Shown here: positions 35,840 to 48,097 of the stretch, piece after piece
How the letters are laid out: the number at the start of each line of letters is the position of its first letter
Position numbering within the stretch: the first letter of the stretch is position 1
Source of the DNA: Equus caballus
Taxonomy: Eukaryota > Chordata > Mammalia > Perissodactyla > Equidae
Length of the DNA: 64,000 nt
Assembly: GCF_041296265.1 (NCBI RefSeq)
Contig: NC_091693.1
Location: forward strand, 9,891,001 to 9,955,000
Direction of reading: 5' to 3'
Translations under genes and position numbers: made by a program
Notes under the pieces: generated by a model
What the model was told of the DNA's origin: nothing
The model's database searches: none
The model's input: only the letters and a program-made list of their open reading frames with translations

Positions 35840-36090
35840 GCCTCGTCCTGAAAGTCCGACATCTGGATCCAGCCGGCCTGGGTTCGAGTCCCAGCTAGGC
35901 CTCTTCCTAGTAATGTGACCAAGGGCAAGTCACTAATCTCTTTGTGCCTCAGTTTCCCCCTCTGAAAATGAGGATGTTAACAGTGGTTAATTCCTAGGGT
36001 TATTGTGAGGACGAAATGAGTTGATATTTGTAAAGGACTTAAAAAAAACTGCCAGTGTCTCATAAATAAAAATGATATTACTCTTAAACA
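35840..36090 (+). repeat. MIR SINE
   Basis: ctgggttcgagtcccagc, gggcaagtcactaatctc, gcctcagtttccccctctg and gagttgatatttgtaaagg follow the MIR consensus order. Confidence 0.8.
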
Positions 36091-36094
36091 CTAA

Positions 36095-37027
36095 ATTATT
36101 AGTTGCTCTTATGATTACACATCATAAAAAAATAACAAGCTCCATTTAGCTATATTTTCATCTGGCGACATTTCTGGAGCCCTCGTTTGGCCACTGAGCT
36201 GAGCGTTTAAGCTGGATCGTCTCACTGCATCCCATCCACTCAGTTTGATGGCCAAAACCATCCTTGGAGGTGGGCCCGGGCTAACAGCCTTCAGCCAGCT
36301 AACGCTTGTCATGTTGTCTAAAGCCAGTGGGTGCCCGGTTCCTGTCAGCTGTTGTTATTTTTAAACAAATCGATGAAGGTCTTGTTAAGAAATCAGCCTC
36401 TTTCGGGCAAGCGGTCTATGGACATGGCGCACAGCCCGACACCCCTTGGCCCCGACGGCAGAGTGACCGACATTGTGGAGACCGGCTTTAGAGACTAGAG
36501 TGTACTTTGCCCCCACGGTTGTTAGTTGCGTTAATAATTAGCAGCAATTTACAAGCAAGTGCACCAGTTGCCTGGCGTGGACGGGACACTCACCAGAGTG
36601 TAGCGGGTGGGCCCTCTTCCGGAATGCGGAGACGGGGGACCTCTGGAGCTGGGGGGCCCCCTCACACAAGGAGGGCAGCCAGACTTCACTGAGGAGCAAG
36701 GACCTTCAAGCGACGTACCTCCTGAGCCCTGGGGATAGAAAACGCTTGTTTAGGATGCTCTACTGAGGGCCCCGAGGCAGCTCATAGCTGCCAGGTCCAC
36801 ACAGCTGAGTGCCAACTACTGGCTGGCTCGTGTGGGCCCTGCTGCCGGGGCATTCAGGAGCATGTGCGTGTTTAGGGGGAGGTTTTTACTGGTTATCACA
36901 GTGACTGGGGGATGCTGCTGGTATTGTTTCCAGGGACCCATGATGCTACGGCAGAGCATGTCTTCCCAAATGGCTATACAACGTACCCTACCTGACACGC
37001 TCTTCCAGGGCTGGACCCCTCTCCATT
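36095..37027. other. Unassigned sequence in FBXO17 5' intron
   Basis: No coding exon or repeat could be assigned with confidence. 36170-36260 has weak MIR-like words. Confidence 0.4.
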
Positions 37028-37040
37028 AAGAAGTGAGTCC

Positions 37041-37302
37041 GGGGGCTGGCCCGGTGGCCTAGTGGTTAAGTTCACGCATTCCGCTATGGCGGCCCAGGGT
37101 TTCACTGGTTCGGATCCTGGGCGCGGACACGGCACCACTCATCGAGCCACGTTGAGGCGGCATCCCACATGCCACAACTAGAAGGACCCACAACTAAAAA
37201 TATACAGCTATGTACTGGGGGGCTTTGGGGATAAAAAGCAGAAAGAAACCAAAAAAGAAGATTGCAACAGTTGGTACCTCAGGTGCCAATCTTTAAAAAA
37301 AA
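37041..37302 (+). mobile_element. ERE SINE, plus strand, long-tail subtype
   Basis: Starts gggggctggcccggtgg and ends in the tail gccacaactagaaggacc to poly-A. A perfect 13-base target duplication aagaagtgagtcc flanks it (37028-37040 and 37303-37315). Confidence 0.95.
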
Positions 37303-37319
37303 AAGAAGTGAGTCCACAC

Positions 37320-37990
37320 CCCTCCCCTGGACATGGGCAGGCCTCTGCGACTGCTTCAACTTTCAGAACAGCGCAGAAGTGACTGCTAAGGGGTTTCCGA
37401 GGCTGGGTCGTCACAGAGGAGATGCTGTCAGGATGCGCACCTTGGGAGCCCTGAGTCCAGGGGTGTGCTGCTCAGTGTTCAGCAACTGGCTGTCTGGGGA
37501 AAAAGGACAAGAGTCTGGGTTTGTAGCATTTGCTGTTTTCCTTGGTGTAAGTACACCCACTGGGGCTGATGGCGAGTTCTCACGGTGAAGACCTTGCCCT
37601 GTGGGGCTGGAGAGTTGCCCACAGTCCGCTCTCGCCAGCCACCGCTGCAAGCTGGTGCGGCATCCCGCTGCCTGGACCCTCGCTTCAGGCTGGCTGCCCT
37701 GAAGTCATCATTCTGGAAAGCCTGTGTGGGGACAGAGGGCAATGCCTGGGGAGCCCCAGATGTCTGAGTGTCCACATCCCAGGTGCTAACATGGGACTGA
37801 ATCAGCCTTCAGACGACCCAGCCGCCGTGTGTCGCTGTCTGAGGGCACCTGCCCGAGAGCCCCTAAGAACCGCTTAGCTGAGCCGGGTCAATATCCCCAG
37901 AGCCATAAAAAATAACGAGAAAAGAATGGGTATTGTTTTAAGTCACTGCGTTTTGAGCGGTCTATTGTGCAGCTACATGTGACGATGCTC
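37320..37990 (+). mobile_element. Probable old LTR remnant
   Basis: The 3' end reads taagaaccgcttagctgagc, then a tttaagtcactgcgttttg motif and a gtgcagctac-type end, as in MaLR and other mammalian LTRs. No internal region accompanies it, and it is a broken fossil. Family not certain. Confidence 0.4.
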
Positions 37991-38058
37991 AGAGACCTGC
38001 ATTTCGTGGCATGGGTACCACTTCAAAGAGCTATCCTGCCCCGGATGTCAAAGAGCCC

Positions 38059-38552
38059 CAAGGTATTTATCCAAAGAACTTAAAGTCAGCAATCCCAAAA
38101 GTCCTATGCACCCCAATGTTTATTGCAGCACTGTTTACAATAGCCAAGACGTGGAAGCAACCTAAGTGTCCAGCAACAGACGAATGGATAAAGAAGATGT
38201 GGTACACATATACAATGGAATACTACTCAGCTGCAAAACAGAACAAAATCATTCCATTTGCAATAACATGGATGGACCTTGAGAGAATTATGTTAAGTGA
38301 AATAAGCCAGCGAGAGAAGGACAATTTGTGCATGACTCCATTCATACGAGGAATTTAAAATTATGGACTAAGAACAGTTTAGTGGATACCAGGGGAAAGG
38401 TGGGGTGGGGGGTGGGCACAAAGGGTGAAATGGTGCACCTACAACACAAATGACAAACATTAATGTACAATTGAAATTTCACAAGATTGTAACCTATCAA
38501 TAACTCAATAAAAAAAAAAGAAATAGTTAAAAAAAAAAGTAAAAAAAAAAAA
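38059..38552 (+). mobile_element. 5'-truncated L1 with poly-A tail and target duplication
   Basis: ORF2 tail and 3' UTR: tgtttattgcagcactg, caatagccaagacgtgg, acaatggaatactactcagc, aaataagccagcgagag, then caataaaaaaaa and long A runs. It is flanked by aaagagccc (38050-38058 and 38553-38561). A well-preserved ORF2 tail and intact tail suggest a younger L1 than the others in this window. Confidence 0.85.
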
Positions 38553-38689
38553 AAAGAGCCCGAAGAAGAAAGAACGGGTGCCCGATGCAGACCGATCTGG
38601 GTTCAAACACTGATTCTGCCTATTTCCTATCTGTGTGATTTGGGGCAAAAAAATAATTATCTCCACCGAGCCTAGTAAATGTAATGCAG

Positions 38690-39400
38690 GAAGAGCATGC
38701 TTTTCTGTTTGTTTTTAACAGCATGGTATTAAATATATTCATAATGTCATGCCACCATCACCACCATCCATCTCCAGAACTCTTCTCCTCTTGTAAAACA
38801 ATAATGCCCGGGGCCGGCTCAGTGGCGCAGCGGTTAAGTGTGCGCACGTTCTGCTTCTTGGCGGCCCGGGGTTCGCCAGTTCGGATCCCGAGTGAGGACA
38901 TGGCACCGCTTGTCAAGCCATGCTGTGGTGGGCGTCCCACATATAAAGTAGAGGAAGATGGGCATGGATGTTAGCTCAGGGCCAGTCTTCCTCAGCAAAA
39001 AAAGGAGGATTGGCAGCAGTTAGCTCACGGCTAATCTTCCTCAAAAAAAATAAAATAAAATAAAACAATAATTCCCCATCACTCCTTCCCTCCTCCCTCC
39101 AGGAACCACCACACTACTTTCTGTCTCTAAGATTTTGACTACTCTGAGTCCTGAGATGAGGAATCATACAGTATTCATCTTTTTGTGACTAGCCTATTTC
39201 ATTTCTCATCATGTCCTTGAGCTCCATCCATGTTGGAGCATGTGTCAGAAGCTCCTTCTTGTTTAGGGCTGAATAATATTCCATTGTATGGAGAGCTCAC
39301 ATTTCGCTTGTCCACTCATCTGCGGATGGACACAGGGTGCTTCCACATTTTAGGTATTCTGACTACTGGTATTTTTAGTGGTGTGATATCTTTATTTGAT
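38690..39400 (-). mobile_element. Antisense L1 3' end, split by an ERE
   Basis: Left piece 38690-38793 (catgccaccatcaccacc; tctccagaactcttc) and right piece 39073-39400 (ttctgtctctaagattttgac; tgaataatattccattgtat) together read as the reverse of an L1 3' end. Confidence 0.75.
38806..39060 (+). mobile_element. ERE SINE inside the L1
   Basis: gggccggctcagtggcgcagcgg to ctcaaaaaaaataaaataaa. A perfect 12-base target duplication taaaacaataat flanks it (38794-38805 and 39061-39072). Confidence 0.94.
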
Positions 39401-39409
39401 TTTATTTAA

Positions 39410-39848
39410 AAATCTGGACTCTTTTGTACCCTTAGCTTGTGATCAATGACTCAATGATTCGTTTCATGATGAATCTATGTCCTGAACACCAACAAAACAT
39501 TCTCTGCCAAGACAATTTCAGGCAGCACTACAATTTCACACCGGGCAGAGGTATACTCATTTAGAAAACGTGTTTTTTTCTGTTTCTCAATCTGAGGGCT
39601 GACTATATATGTGCATTCATTTGTAAAAATTCATCAGACTGTACAGTTTGAGCGCTTTTTAGAAAAGGTTTCCTAAAAACAACAATAAAAACAGAGATGG
39701 TAATCCACGGAAAGGAACAAAAAGATATCCAAAAGCTCTCCCCAAAGTTATCAAACAAAAGATAGGACTGCTGTAAAATGAAGGAACCCATGGAAACTAC
39801 GGAGAGTTGGTTCTCTCTCTCCTCAGCAGTTCCTTGAATTGTGTCGGG
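39410..39848. other. AT-rich sequence with a small L1-like piece
   Basis: 39590-39670 (gaggg then ctgactatatatgtgc; aaaaattcatcagactgtac) resembles an L1 3' UTR piece. The rest is not assigned. Confidence 0.35.
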
Positions 39849-39861
39849 CTAGAGACCTTTT

Positions 39862-40065
39862 GTTTTTTGCTTTTTCTCCCCAAATCCCCCCAGTACATAG
39901 TTGTATATTCTTCGTTGTGGGTCCTTCTAGTTGTGGCATGTGGGGCGCTGCCTCAGCATGACCTGACGATCAGTGCCATGTCCGCGCTCAGGATCTGAAC
40001 CGGCGAAACCCTTGGCCGCCGAAGCGGAGCGTGCGAACTTAACCACTCAGCCAGGGGGCTGGCCC
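39862..40065 (-). mobile_element. ERE SINE, antisense
   Basis: From gtttttttgctttttctccc-like tail (starting at 39862) to cagggggctggcccc. A perfect 13-base target duplication ctagagacctttt flanks it (39849-39861 and 40066-40078). Confidence 0.94.
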
Positions 40066-40116
40066 CTAGAGACCTTTTTATAGTGACTGGAAAATTTTGC
40101 ACAAAAACACTGCCGT

Positions 40117-40318
40117 GGGACAGCCCCATGGCATAGTGGTTAAGTCCAGCATGCTCTGCTTCGGCAGCCTGGGTTCACGGGTTCAGATCCTAGACACAGA
40201 CTTACATAGCTCGTCAGCTATGCTATGGCGGTGACTCACATACAAGATAGAGGAAGTGGGTACAGATGTTAGCTCAGGGCCAATCTTCCTCACCAAAAAA
40301 AAAGAGAGAGAGAGAGAG
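40117..40318 (+). mobile_element. ERE SINE, diverged, plus strand
   Basis: gggacagccccatggcatagtgg, ggttcagatcctagacacag, gttagctcagggccaatc and an A tail followed by (ga)n. More diverged than its neighbours. Confidence 0.88.
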
Positions 40319-40319
40319 C

Positions 40320-41494
40320 TGGGGGCTCCTGAGGCATTTCTCTGTCTCCACGTGGTCTCTCCAGCTGAGCATCCTTTTCCCAGAATCTACACTCAAAATG
40401 TCAAATAATATAATTTCATTTTCAAGGCTCCTGATTCACTAAACTGTGTTCATTTTATACAGTCATTTTTACTTTATTAATTTTATTCCTTAATTTTTGT
40501 TAATTTTACCTTTATTATTTTAGCAGTTTTATTTCAATTGATTTTGAAATTATTTTAATCAATTTTATCAGCTAATAACAGATTAGAATGACTTACACGT
40601 AACCCTTATGCATTTATAAATGTATGTTTTTACTGGCTGTGATATTTAGACAGTTTTGTCCTTGAAATGTCATTTTACCAACTTTTTATTTTGTTTTATG
40701 AATTTGGAAGACTGACTAAACTGTTACTATGAATAGTAATATTTCAGTATCAGCCTAAATAATACACGGGTAATGTTAGCATCTCCCCTCCTTAGGAGTC
40801 AGCGAATATTCACTGTATAATTACTTCAACTTTTCTGTATGCTTGGACACTGTCATAAGACAATCATGGGGGGAGAAGAGACCCAAATGCCCCCCAGCAG
40901 GATAGGTGGTGGCTGGAGCTCCCACTATGGAGACGATGATCTGGGTTCGAATCCTGGGCAGGCCATCTCTTAGGTGTCCTGCTGACCTCTGAGCCTTGGT
41001 TTTCTTGCCTGTAATTTGGGGATACCTCTTGCTCTGCCTCAAAGGGTCGCTGTGAGCAGTGAAGGACAAATGTCCCTAAGCCATGCCCAGGACTCAAGCA
41101 ACAAGACCCAATGGTAATAAAACAAGGAGTAGGACTTTGCTCTCAGGGTGAGTGGATCATCTGAAAGGATGGGGGGCCCTCTGTGGATTCACCTTGGGGA
41201 GGGGGGAAAAGGAGAGAGGAGTAGGCGCATGCGTACCTCATCACCCCCGTAAACTCAGCCACTGCCCACAGCACCCACATTGACCTTGAACCCCTCAGGG
41301 AGAGTAGGAGAGCAGGCCTCCGAGCCAGTGCCAGAAACTATCCCGACACCACCCCATAGAGACACAGTCACCAGGGTAAGCTGGGGGATCTCGGTGGTGG
41401 GATTCAGGCTGCCGTTCTGCTGTGTGTGCACGTGTGCATTTCTTTGCATTTATAATTGCACGTGAGCCCTGTTTCCAAGATTGGGTAAGTTTAA
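40320..41494. other. AT-rich stretch and MIR in FBXO17 5' intron
   Basis: 40430-40770 is strongly AT-rich and unassigned. About 40890-41080 is a MIR (gatctgggttcgaatcctgg; gagccttggttttcttgcc). No exon is seen. Confidence 0.5.
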
Positions 41495-41511
41495 AAAAAA
41501 CTACCTTTATT

Positions 41512-41703
41512 TATTTATTTTTTTGCTGAGGAAGATTGGCCCTGAGCTAACATCTGTTGCCAATCGTCCTCTATTTTGTATGTGAACCACCACCCTAGCA
41601 TGCCTGCTGATAGTGGTGTAGGTCTGTGCCCGGGGAACCAAAACCAGGCTGCCAAAGCGGAGCCCACCGAATTTAACCAGTAGACCACCAGGGCTGGCCT
41701 GCC
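41512..41703 (-). mobile_element. ERE-related SINE, antisense
   Basis: tttttttgctgaggaagattgg, ccctgagctaacatctgttg to accagggctggcct. The flanks aaaaaactacctttatt (41495-41511) and aaaaaattacctttatt (41704-41720) form an imperfect 17-base target duplication, placing the insertion in an antisense L1 3' end. Confidence 0.9.
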
Positions 41704-41720
41704 AAAAAATTACCTTTATT

Positions 41721-43120
41721 CATGTATAAGTCACATCCAATAAAATGCACATATTTCAAGTGTACAATTTTAAACAACTCTACACAACCACGTAACCATC
41801 ACCACAGCCAAGATAGGGAACATTTCCGTTTACCCCCTCCCAGACAACCCCCGCCTCCACCCCAAGGCACTAATCTGCTTTCCGCCACAATAAGTTCGAG
41901 TTTTCTTTTTCAGATTTTGTATCAATGGAGCCATACAGCGTGCCAGTTATCAGTTTACTGCCTCCCAGCTCCAAGCGGCGAAATACGAGTTTGGCCCTTT
42001 AAATCTTTTTCCTTCGCCCGCTGACATAATACGTTTTTCCAGTAGAAGGAGCCAGAGAGTCGCTGCCGGTGGGACAGACTTTGCCTCCAGCTTCCAGACC
42101 TGCTCCCTGGAGGGCGGGCAGCTTCTGGGGCAGCTCGGGCAGCGGGCACGCCTCTCCAGGGTCTGGCAGCCAGCGGCATGCCCTGGCCCCCCACGCCGCC
42201 ATCCGTGGCTTCCTAGCAGGGCGCCCCTAGTGAGGCACGTCCTTGTGAATTGCTTTCCCCAGCATCCTAGAGGACGGACTTCTGGCAGTTTCCAGAGGGT
42301 GGATGTCCAGCAAGTCCCACCGGTGCAGCCTCCCCAGGGACTCCCCTGCCGTCTAGTGAGCCTCGGCCAAGCATTCTGCAAGGAGCTCAGAGTCTCTGGG
42401 GGCTGTCATCTTTCTAGAGCTCTCTATCTTGGATCTTAGGAGTCATGGCTGCTCCTTATAGCTGCTATTTCTATGTTCTTTAGCATTCTCCTAATTTCTT
42501 AGTAGCTAATTGCTCTTACACGAATCCTCTGCTATAATGAATAATTCTGTATATTAAACATTCTCCCTTCAAACTACTGTGTGGCTCAGTGTCCTGGCTG
42601 GACGCTGACTGATACATATAGTATGTGCTCCCTGTGTCTTCCTTCCTTCAGGATAACCTTTGCGTGATTCATACACATTGTTGCAGGTGTCGATCAGGAG
42701 TTCATTCCTTTTTATTGCTGCATAGTATCCCATTGAACAGGAAATCCACAATCTGTTTATCCGCTCACCATGGTGGACACTTGGGTTGTTTCCAGTTTGG
42801 GGTTAGTAAGAATAAAGCCGCTATGAACATTCCTGTACACGTGTTTAAGTGGACGTATGTTTTCATTTCTCGTGGCTAAATGCCTGGGAGCAGGACTCTT
42901 GGATCCTATGGTAAGTGTATATTACCAAGCGCATTTCACGTAACAAGAAAACACCCAGCGGTTTTTCAGCCTTATCGTGCCCTTTGCGTTCCCATCAACA
43001 GTGTAGGCGAGCTGCAGTTGCCAGCACCTGCTGTGGTCAAGCTTTTTCGTTTTAGACAGGATGGCTTCCTTTTCAGGCCTCTGGGGGATTCCGCTCTATC
43101 TGACATTCTCCCTTATTAAT
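41721..43120 (-). mobile_element. Antisense L1 3' half, split by a solo LTR
   Basis: Pieces 41721-41938 (caagtgtacaattttaaac; accatcaccacagccaagat) and 42617-43120 (ttcattcctttttattgctg; ggtggacacttgggttgttt; ccatcaacagtgtaggcgag) run on from each other in an L1M-type consensus. Confidence 0.7.
41941..42616. mobile_element. Probable solo LTR inserted in the L1
   Basis: The 676-base insert starts TG (tgccagttatcag) and ends CA (ggacgctgactgataca), with near-identical 5-base flanks tacag (41934-41938) and tatag (42617-42621). LTR ends and length fit an endogenous retrovirus LTR without internal genes. Family unassigned. It is younger than the L1 it splits, and a fossil. Confidence 0.55.
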
Positions 43121-43254
43121 TTTAACTTTTTGCTCTTGAACTGTAGCGCTGGGGTTGCTTCTAATCTGCAACAATTGGTTACATAAAAATCGTCGAGACA
43201 AGGTTAAAATTTTTTGCTCTTTAAAGTGGTTTGCATGTCCAAAGATTTGATGTG

Positions 43255-43454
43255 GGGCCAGACTGGTGGCGTAGTGGTTAAGTTCCTGTGCTCCACTTCA
43301 GTGTCCCGGAGTTTGCAGGTTCAGATCCCGGGCCTGGACCTACACACTGCTCATCAAGCCATGCTGTGGTGGCATCCACATACCAAATAGAGGAAGACAG
43401 GCATAGCTGTTAGCTCAGGGCCAATCTTCCTCACCAATAAATAAATAAATAAAT
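43255..43454 (+). mobile_element. ERE SINE, plus strand
   Basis: ggggccagactggtggcgtagtgg to caccaataaataaataaata. The imperfect flank pair aagatttgatgtgg / aagattcggtgtgg is probably the target duplication. Confidence 0.92.
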
Positions 43455-43459
43455 AAGAT

Positions 43460-45505
43460 TCGGTGTGGCTTCTCCTTCGAGAAGGCAGACTGAGCTATTG
43501 ATAATCAGGGCCGTACTAGCCTTTATGAGCCTTTGGGTAGATTTTTTTTAAAGGCAGCCATTCTGGGTGAATGCACCCCTGGGCCAGCACTGCCTGGTGG
43601 TCAGAGCAAGGGCTGGATCTGAGACCCCACTTACATGGCTGCCTTTGGCTGGCCTCATAATAGTAACAGCTCATATGTGCATGGTCCTGTGCTAGATGCT
43701 CTCAAACCACTATCCCAGGAATTCCAAGTTCAAATGTCTACAGGAGACAGGCAGTACCCCAAAGGAGGCTGACTGGTGGGAGAACCAGGGAGTGGTGGGG
43801 ACCCTGGCAAACCAGAGCACAGCTCAGCCTAAAGGCTGTGCCAGCACTCACTCTGGCTGACTGACTGCCAACTGGGTGGGTGGGGGGCCCAGTTTGGCCA
43901 TATCTTCCAGTTTTTCAAAAGAACCTGGAAATCTCAGTTTTTATGCAAAATCACCCAATTTTCAAATGTTAGCAATGCGTTAATAGTAATAATAATAATA
44001 AATAGTAAAGCAAGTACAGGCCAGATGAGACAGATCTACAGACCCAGGAACCGACTAGGGGTGGCCATTTTGTGACTTCTGTGTTTTCCCACTTGATCTT
44101 CACACCATGAGGAAACTGAGGCCCAGAGAGGAGAAATGACTCACGTAAGGTCACACAGCAGTCAGAAGTGGAGTGGGGATTGGAATCTGGGCAGTCTGAT
44201 CTCGCTCTCAACGGGCATTCTCTCTACGTACGGCAAAGAAGTTGAACAGCAAAGTCAACAGCAGGGAGATCATCAATGAAAAAGCCATGTTGATCTGTTT
44301 CTGAAATACAGAAAGCAGACAGAAGTGCAGGGGCTGGGACAGAACTCACAGTGGGAGCCATGGAGCCTCAAGGACCCCAGAGGCTCTGGAGTCAGAGGGG
44401 CCCAGGCTGGCGTAGGCGTCCAGGTCAGGACTGAGAGGGCAGAGTGAGGGCAGAGGTTAGTCCATCTTTGAAAAAACCGTGCCTATTGGCTCCCTGCTCA
44501 TCTCCTTCCTCTTTCACGCTTTGCCACACAGATCTCAGGCTGTCCAACGCTCTCACACCAGAAACACAAGACAAGAATGGATGATTGTTCCCTAAACAAA
44601 CTGCATGAAGTGTCTGGGAAGTGCCAGGCTGCCGGCGTTCCTGGGTGTAGCCCTCCCCATTCCAGCATCCAGCTCCCAGCAGAGACTGGCTTCCTCCGTG
44701 CTATCACCAGACAGAGGGCTCAGTCGGCCCTTCAACTCGACAAAGGCCAGTGGGAAAGAAGGACTATATTTGTAACAGCCCCAAACCTCATCCCAGTTAC
44801 TTAAAAGAGTCTCCCAGCCCCTCGTTTGTTTGAAAATGTGACTGGACAAGAAGGATCAGCAGATACTTGAAGGAAACTGGGAACCTGAAAGAGAAGGAGA
44901 AGCTCCTCAGGCAGAACCAGAGCAAAGTGACCCCAGAGGAAACAGACGATTCAGAGGCCAAAGGAAAAGAACAAAACCTAATTAGCACACTCAGGGCCAG
45001 CTTCAGGCTTCATGGGCGTGTGACTCGTGCATTCACACCTGGCCCCACACTTAGGAGGGCCCCATGCTTGTTTTAACGCTCTGTTGTTGCCAACTTGAAA
45101 TTCGGAATCATTTTTGAGCAAGGAGCCCACATTTTCACGTTGCCTTGGGCCCAGCAAATTATGTAGCTGGTCCTGGGTCCACTTAGATTTGAGAAGATAT
45201 TGAAAACGAGACGAGAATAGGATACTATAAAAAGAAGAATGTCTTCAAGAAGAAAAAAAAAATCTAAGAAATAGATCAGACGAGTTAGAAACAGGAAAAT
45301 GCTTCTCTCAAAAGGGAAAAATGAAAGCGATGAGAAACTGCAGGAAAAACAAAAAGCTGCTTAAGAAAGTTGTGGTCTGAATATGATAGACACTAAACTG
45401 GATCCATGTTGTGTCCATTTGACAAAGTGCAAGAGAAAGGAATCCATGTGACCTGGGGGCTAGGGGCATTCTCCTTAGAGAAGCCTGTTTATTGGTTTTC
45501 ATGGG
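43460..45505. other. Mostly unassigned intronic sequence with an antisense MIR
   Basis: About 44100-44215 is an antisense MIR core (gaggaaactgaggcccagag; gtcacacagcagtcagaagtg). A taa/taat microsatellite is at 43980-44000. I recognise no exon or other element here. Confidence 0.45.
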
Positions 45506-45509
45506 GAAA

Positions 45510-45655
45510 AGATTGCCTTTTTTTTTTTTTGAGGCATAATTGACACATAACATTGTATAAATGTAAGGTGTACAATGCGTTTTGATACTTATATACTGTC
45601 ATGCGACGACAATTGTAGCATTAGCTAACACTGCTGTGAAAATTAATAAAGGAAA
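45510..45655 (-). mobile_element. Antisense L1 3' end fragment
   Basis: ttgaggcataattgacacat, gtaaggtgtacaatgcg and agcattagctaacac follow the reversed L1 3' UTR. Confidence 0.7.
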
Positions 45656-45923
45656 CCTCAAGTAACGTTGGAGTATGGAGGCCTACGGAGAGAGCTCTCA
45701 CACCCTACCGCTCATGGTCAGTTTCCCTACACAGGAAGAGACGTACCTTGTATCTCCGACAGGAAGTTGTCTCCACCTGACTACCCTGGCAGGAGGAAGG
45801 AAGATTTTCTCCTTGCCCAGCAACAAGCCCAGCCAATGGAAAACACCGTCGCTCAGCCAATGAGAAGCCACTGTCACTCTGAACTCTTACTTTCCTCCAA
45901 TGAACTTTTCTTAAAGACATTTT

Positions 45924-46166
45924 ATTTTTTTTTGAGGAAGATTAGTCCTGAGCTAACATCTGCTGCCAATCCTCCTCTTTCTGCTGAGGAAGACTGGCCC
46001 TGAGCTAACATCCGTGCCCATCTTCCTCTACTTTATATGTGGGACACCTCCCACAGCATGGCTTGCAAAGCAGTGCCATGTCCACACCGGGGATCCTAAC
46101 CAGTGAACCCCCGGCTGCCCAAGCGGAATCTGGGAACTTAACTGCTGCGCCACCAGGCTGGGCCCC
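45924..46166 (-). mobile_element. ERE SINE, antisense
   Basis: tttttttgaggaagattagtcc, ctgctgaggaagactggccc, ctttatatgtgggacacc to caccaggctgggcccc. Confidence 0.92.
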
Positions 46167-46369
46167 AAAACCTTCCATTTTGTTTAACTTCCCAGAGTAT
46201 CTCTCTGCTTGCCAGAAGAGATACTGTCTGATTCATGAATCATTTCATAAAGCCAATTAGATTTTCAAATTTACTCAGTTGAATTTTGTTTTTCAACACA
46301 TCTATCATGTCACATAATTATAATTTCTTTTTTGTGATGAGAACGTTTAAAGATCTGATCTCCTAGCAT

Positions 46370-47625
46370 GAAGACTGTCTTTTTAACAAATGGTGCTGGG
46401 AAATCTACATGCAAAAAAGATGAATTTAGGCCTTTACCTCACACAATACACAAATAGCAACTTCAAATGAATCATAGACCTAAAAGTAAGAGTTAAACCT
46501 GTAAAATTTTTAGAAGAAAACAAGAGAAAAATCTTGTGATCCTGGGTTAGGCAAAGATTTCTTATATATAACACCAAAAGTATGATTCATAAATGAAAAG
46601 AATGGATTAATTACGCATCAAAGTTTGGAACTTTTGCACTTCAAAAGGCATCATTAAGAAAATGAAAAGACAAGCTATAGATTGGCAGAAAATATTTGCA
46701 AATCATACATCTGATAAAGGACTGGTATCCAGAATATATAACGAACACTTAAAATCAATAATAAGACAAACCAATTTTAAAAATTGGACAAAGGATTTGA
46801 ATAGAGATTTCACCAAAAAATATATGCAAATGACTGATAAGCACAAGAAAAGATGCTCGACATCATTAGTCATTAAGGAAGTACAAATTAAAATCACGAT
46901 GAGACACCACTTCATGCCTACTAGAATGGCTATTGTTCAAAGGATCGGAGAGGATGCAGAGAAACTAGAAACTTCTCATTGCTGGTGGGAATGTGAAAAA
47001 ACAGCCACTTTGGAAAACAGGCAGTTTCTTTAAAAGTTGAACATTTAAAAAAAAACAACTTAAACTTGCCACAAAATCCAGCAATTCTAGTACTGGATTA
47101 TCTACCCAAAAGAAATGAAAACATATGTCCACATAAAGACTTGATTGCGAATGTTCATAGCAGCATTATATATTTGGAAAAAATCCTAATGTCCATCAAT
47201 GGATATTCAGCGGCCATCCGGTGAACAGAGCAACAAAATGTGGTCTGTCCATACGAGGGGATACTGCTCAGCAATAAGAGGAATGAAGTACTGTACATGT
47301 TACATCGTGAGTGAACCCCAAAACAGAATGCTAAGTGAAAGAAGCCAGACACAAAAGAGCTCCTATTGTAGGATGTATTTATATGGAATGTCCAGAAAAG
47401 ACATATCTAAAGATACAGAAAGATGAGTAGTTGCCTGGGCTGGGCATGGGAAGAGGGAGTGAGCACAAATAGGCACAAGAGATATTTTTGGAGGTGATGG
47501 AAATGCTCTAAACTGTGGTGATGGCCGCAGAACTCTGTAAATTCCCAAAAATCTCAGAATAGGACATTTACAAGGGCTGAATTTCATGGTATGTCAATTA
47601 CACGTTGATTGCTGTCAAAAACCCC
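46370..47625 (+). mobile_element. L1 ORF2 tail and 3' UTR, plus strand
   Basis: About 1.25 kb in L1M order: acaaatggtgctgggaaa, gcaaatcatacatctgataaagg, gcccactagaatggct-like words, cattgctggtgggaatg, caatggatattcagc, gtgatggccgcagaac, ggtatgtcaattacac. Diverged and 5'-truncated. Confidence 0.85.
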
Positions 47626-47865
47626 TTCAAACTTTACAGTTAAAGCAGGCAAGACTGAAGCATGTTACTTATGGCAGCAGAACAGACTTGACAGTGGGAA
47701 AATACACGGATGACTGACAAAGGATGGGAAATGAAAGGTGGGGGAGGGGGTCCAGGATGCTCAGCTCACCCACCTTTTAGCACGGGAATCAAAAGTTGCC
47801 AGAAGAAAAAATAGAAGTGATGCATGAAATTTAAACTTAGAAAGGCTAATAAGAAATAATCCCTA

Positions 47866-48097
47866 GGGGGCCAGCCCCGTGGCCAAGTGGATGGGTTTGT
47901 GCGTTTCGCTTCGGCGGCCTAGGGTTTCACCAGTTTGGGTCCTGGGCACAGACATGGCACCACTCATCAAGCCACGCTGAGGTGGCGGCCCACGTGCCAC
48001 AACTAGAAGGACCCACAACTAAAAAAAAATACACAACTATGTACTTGGGGGGGCTTTGGGTAGAAAAAGGAAAAATAAAAAATGTTAAAAAAAAATA
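47866..48097 (+). mobile_element. ERE SINE, plus strand, long-tail subtype
   Basis: gggggccagccccgtggccaagtgg to acaactagaaggacccacaa, gggctttgggtagaaaaagg and an A tail. Confidence 0.93.
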
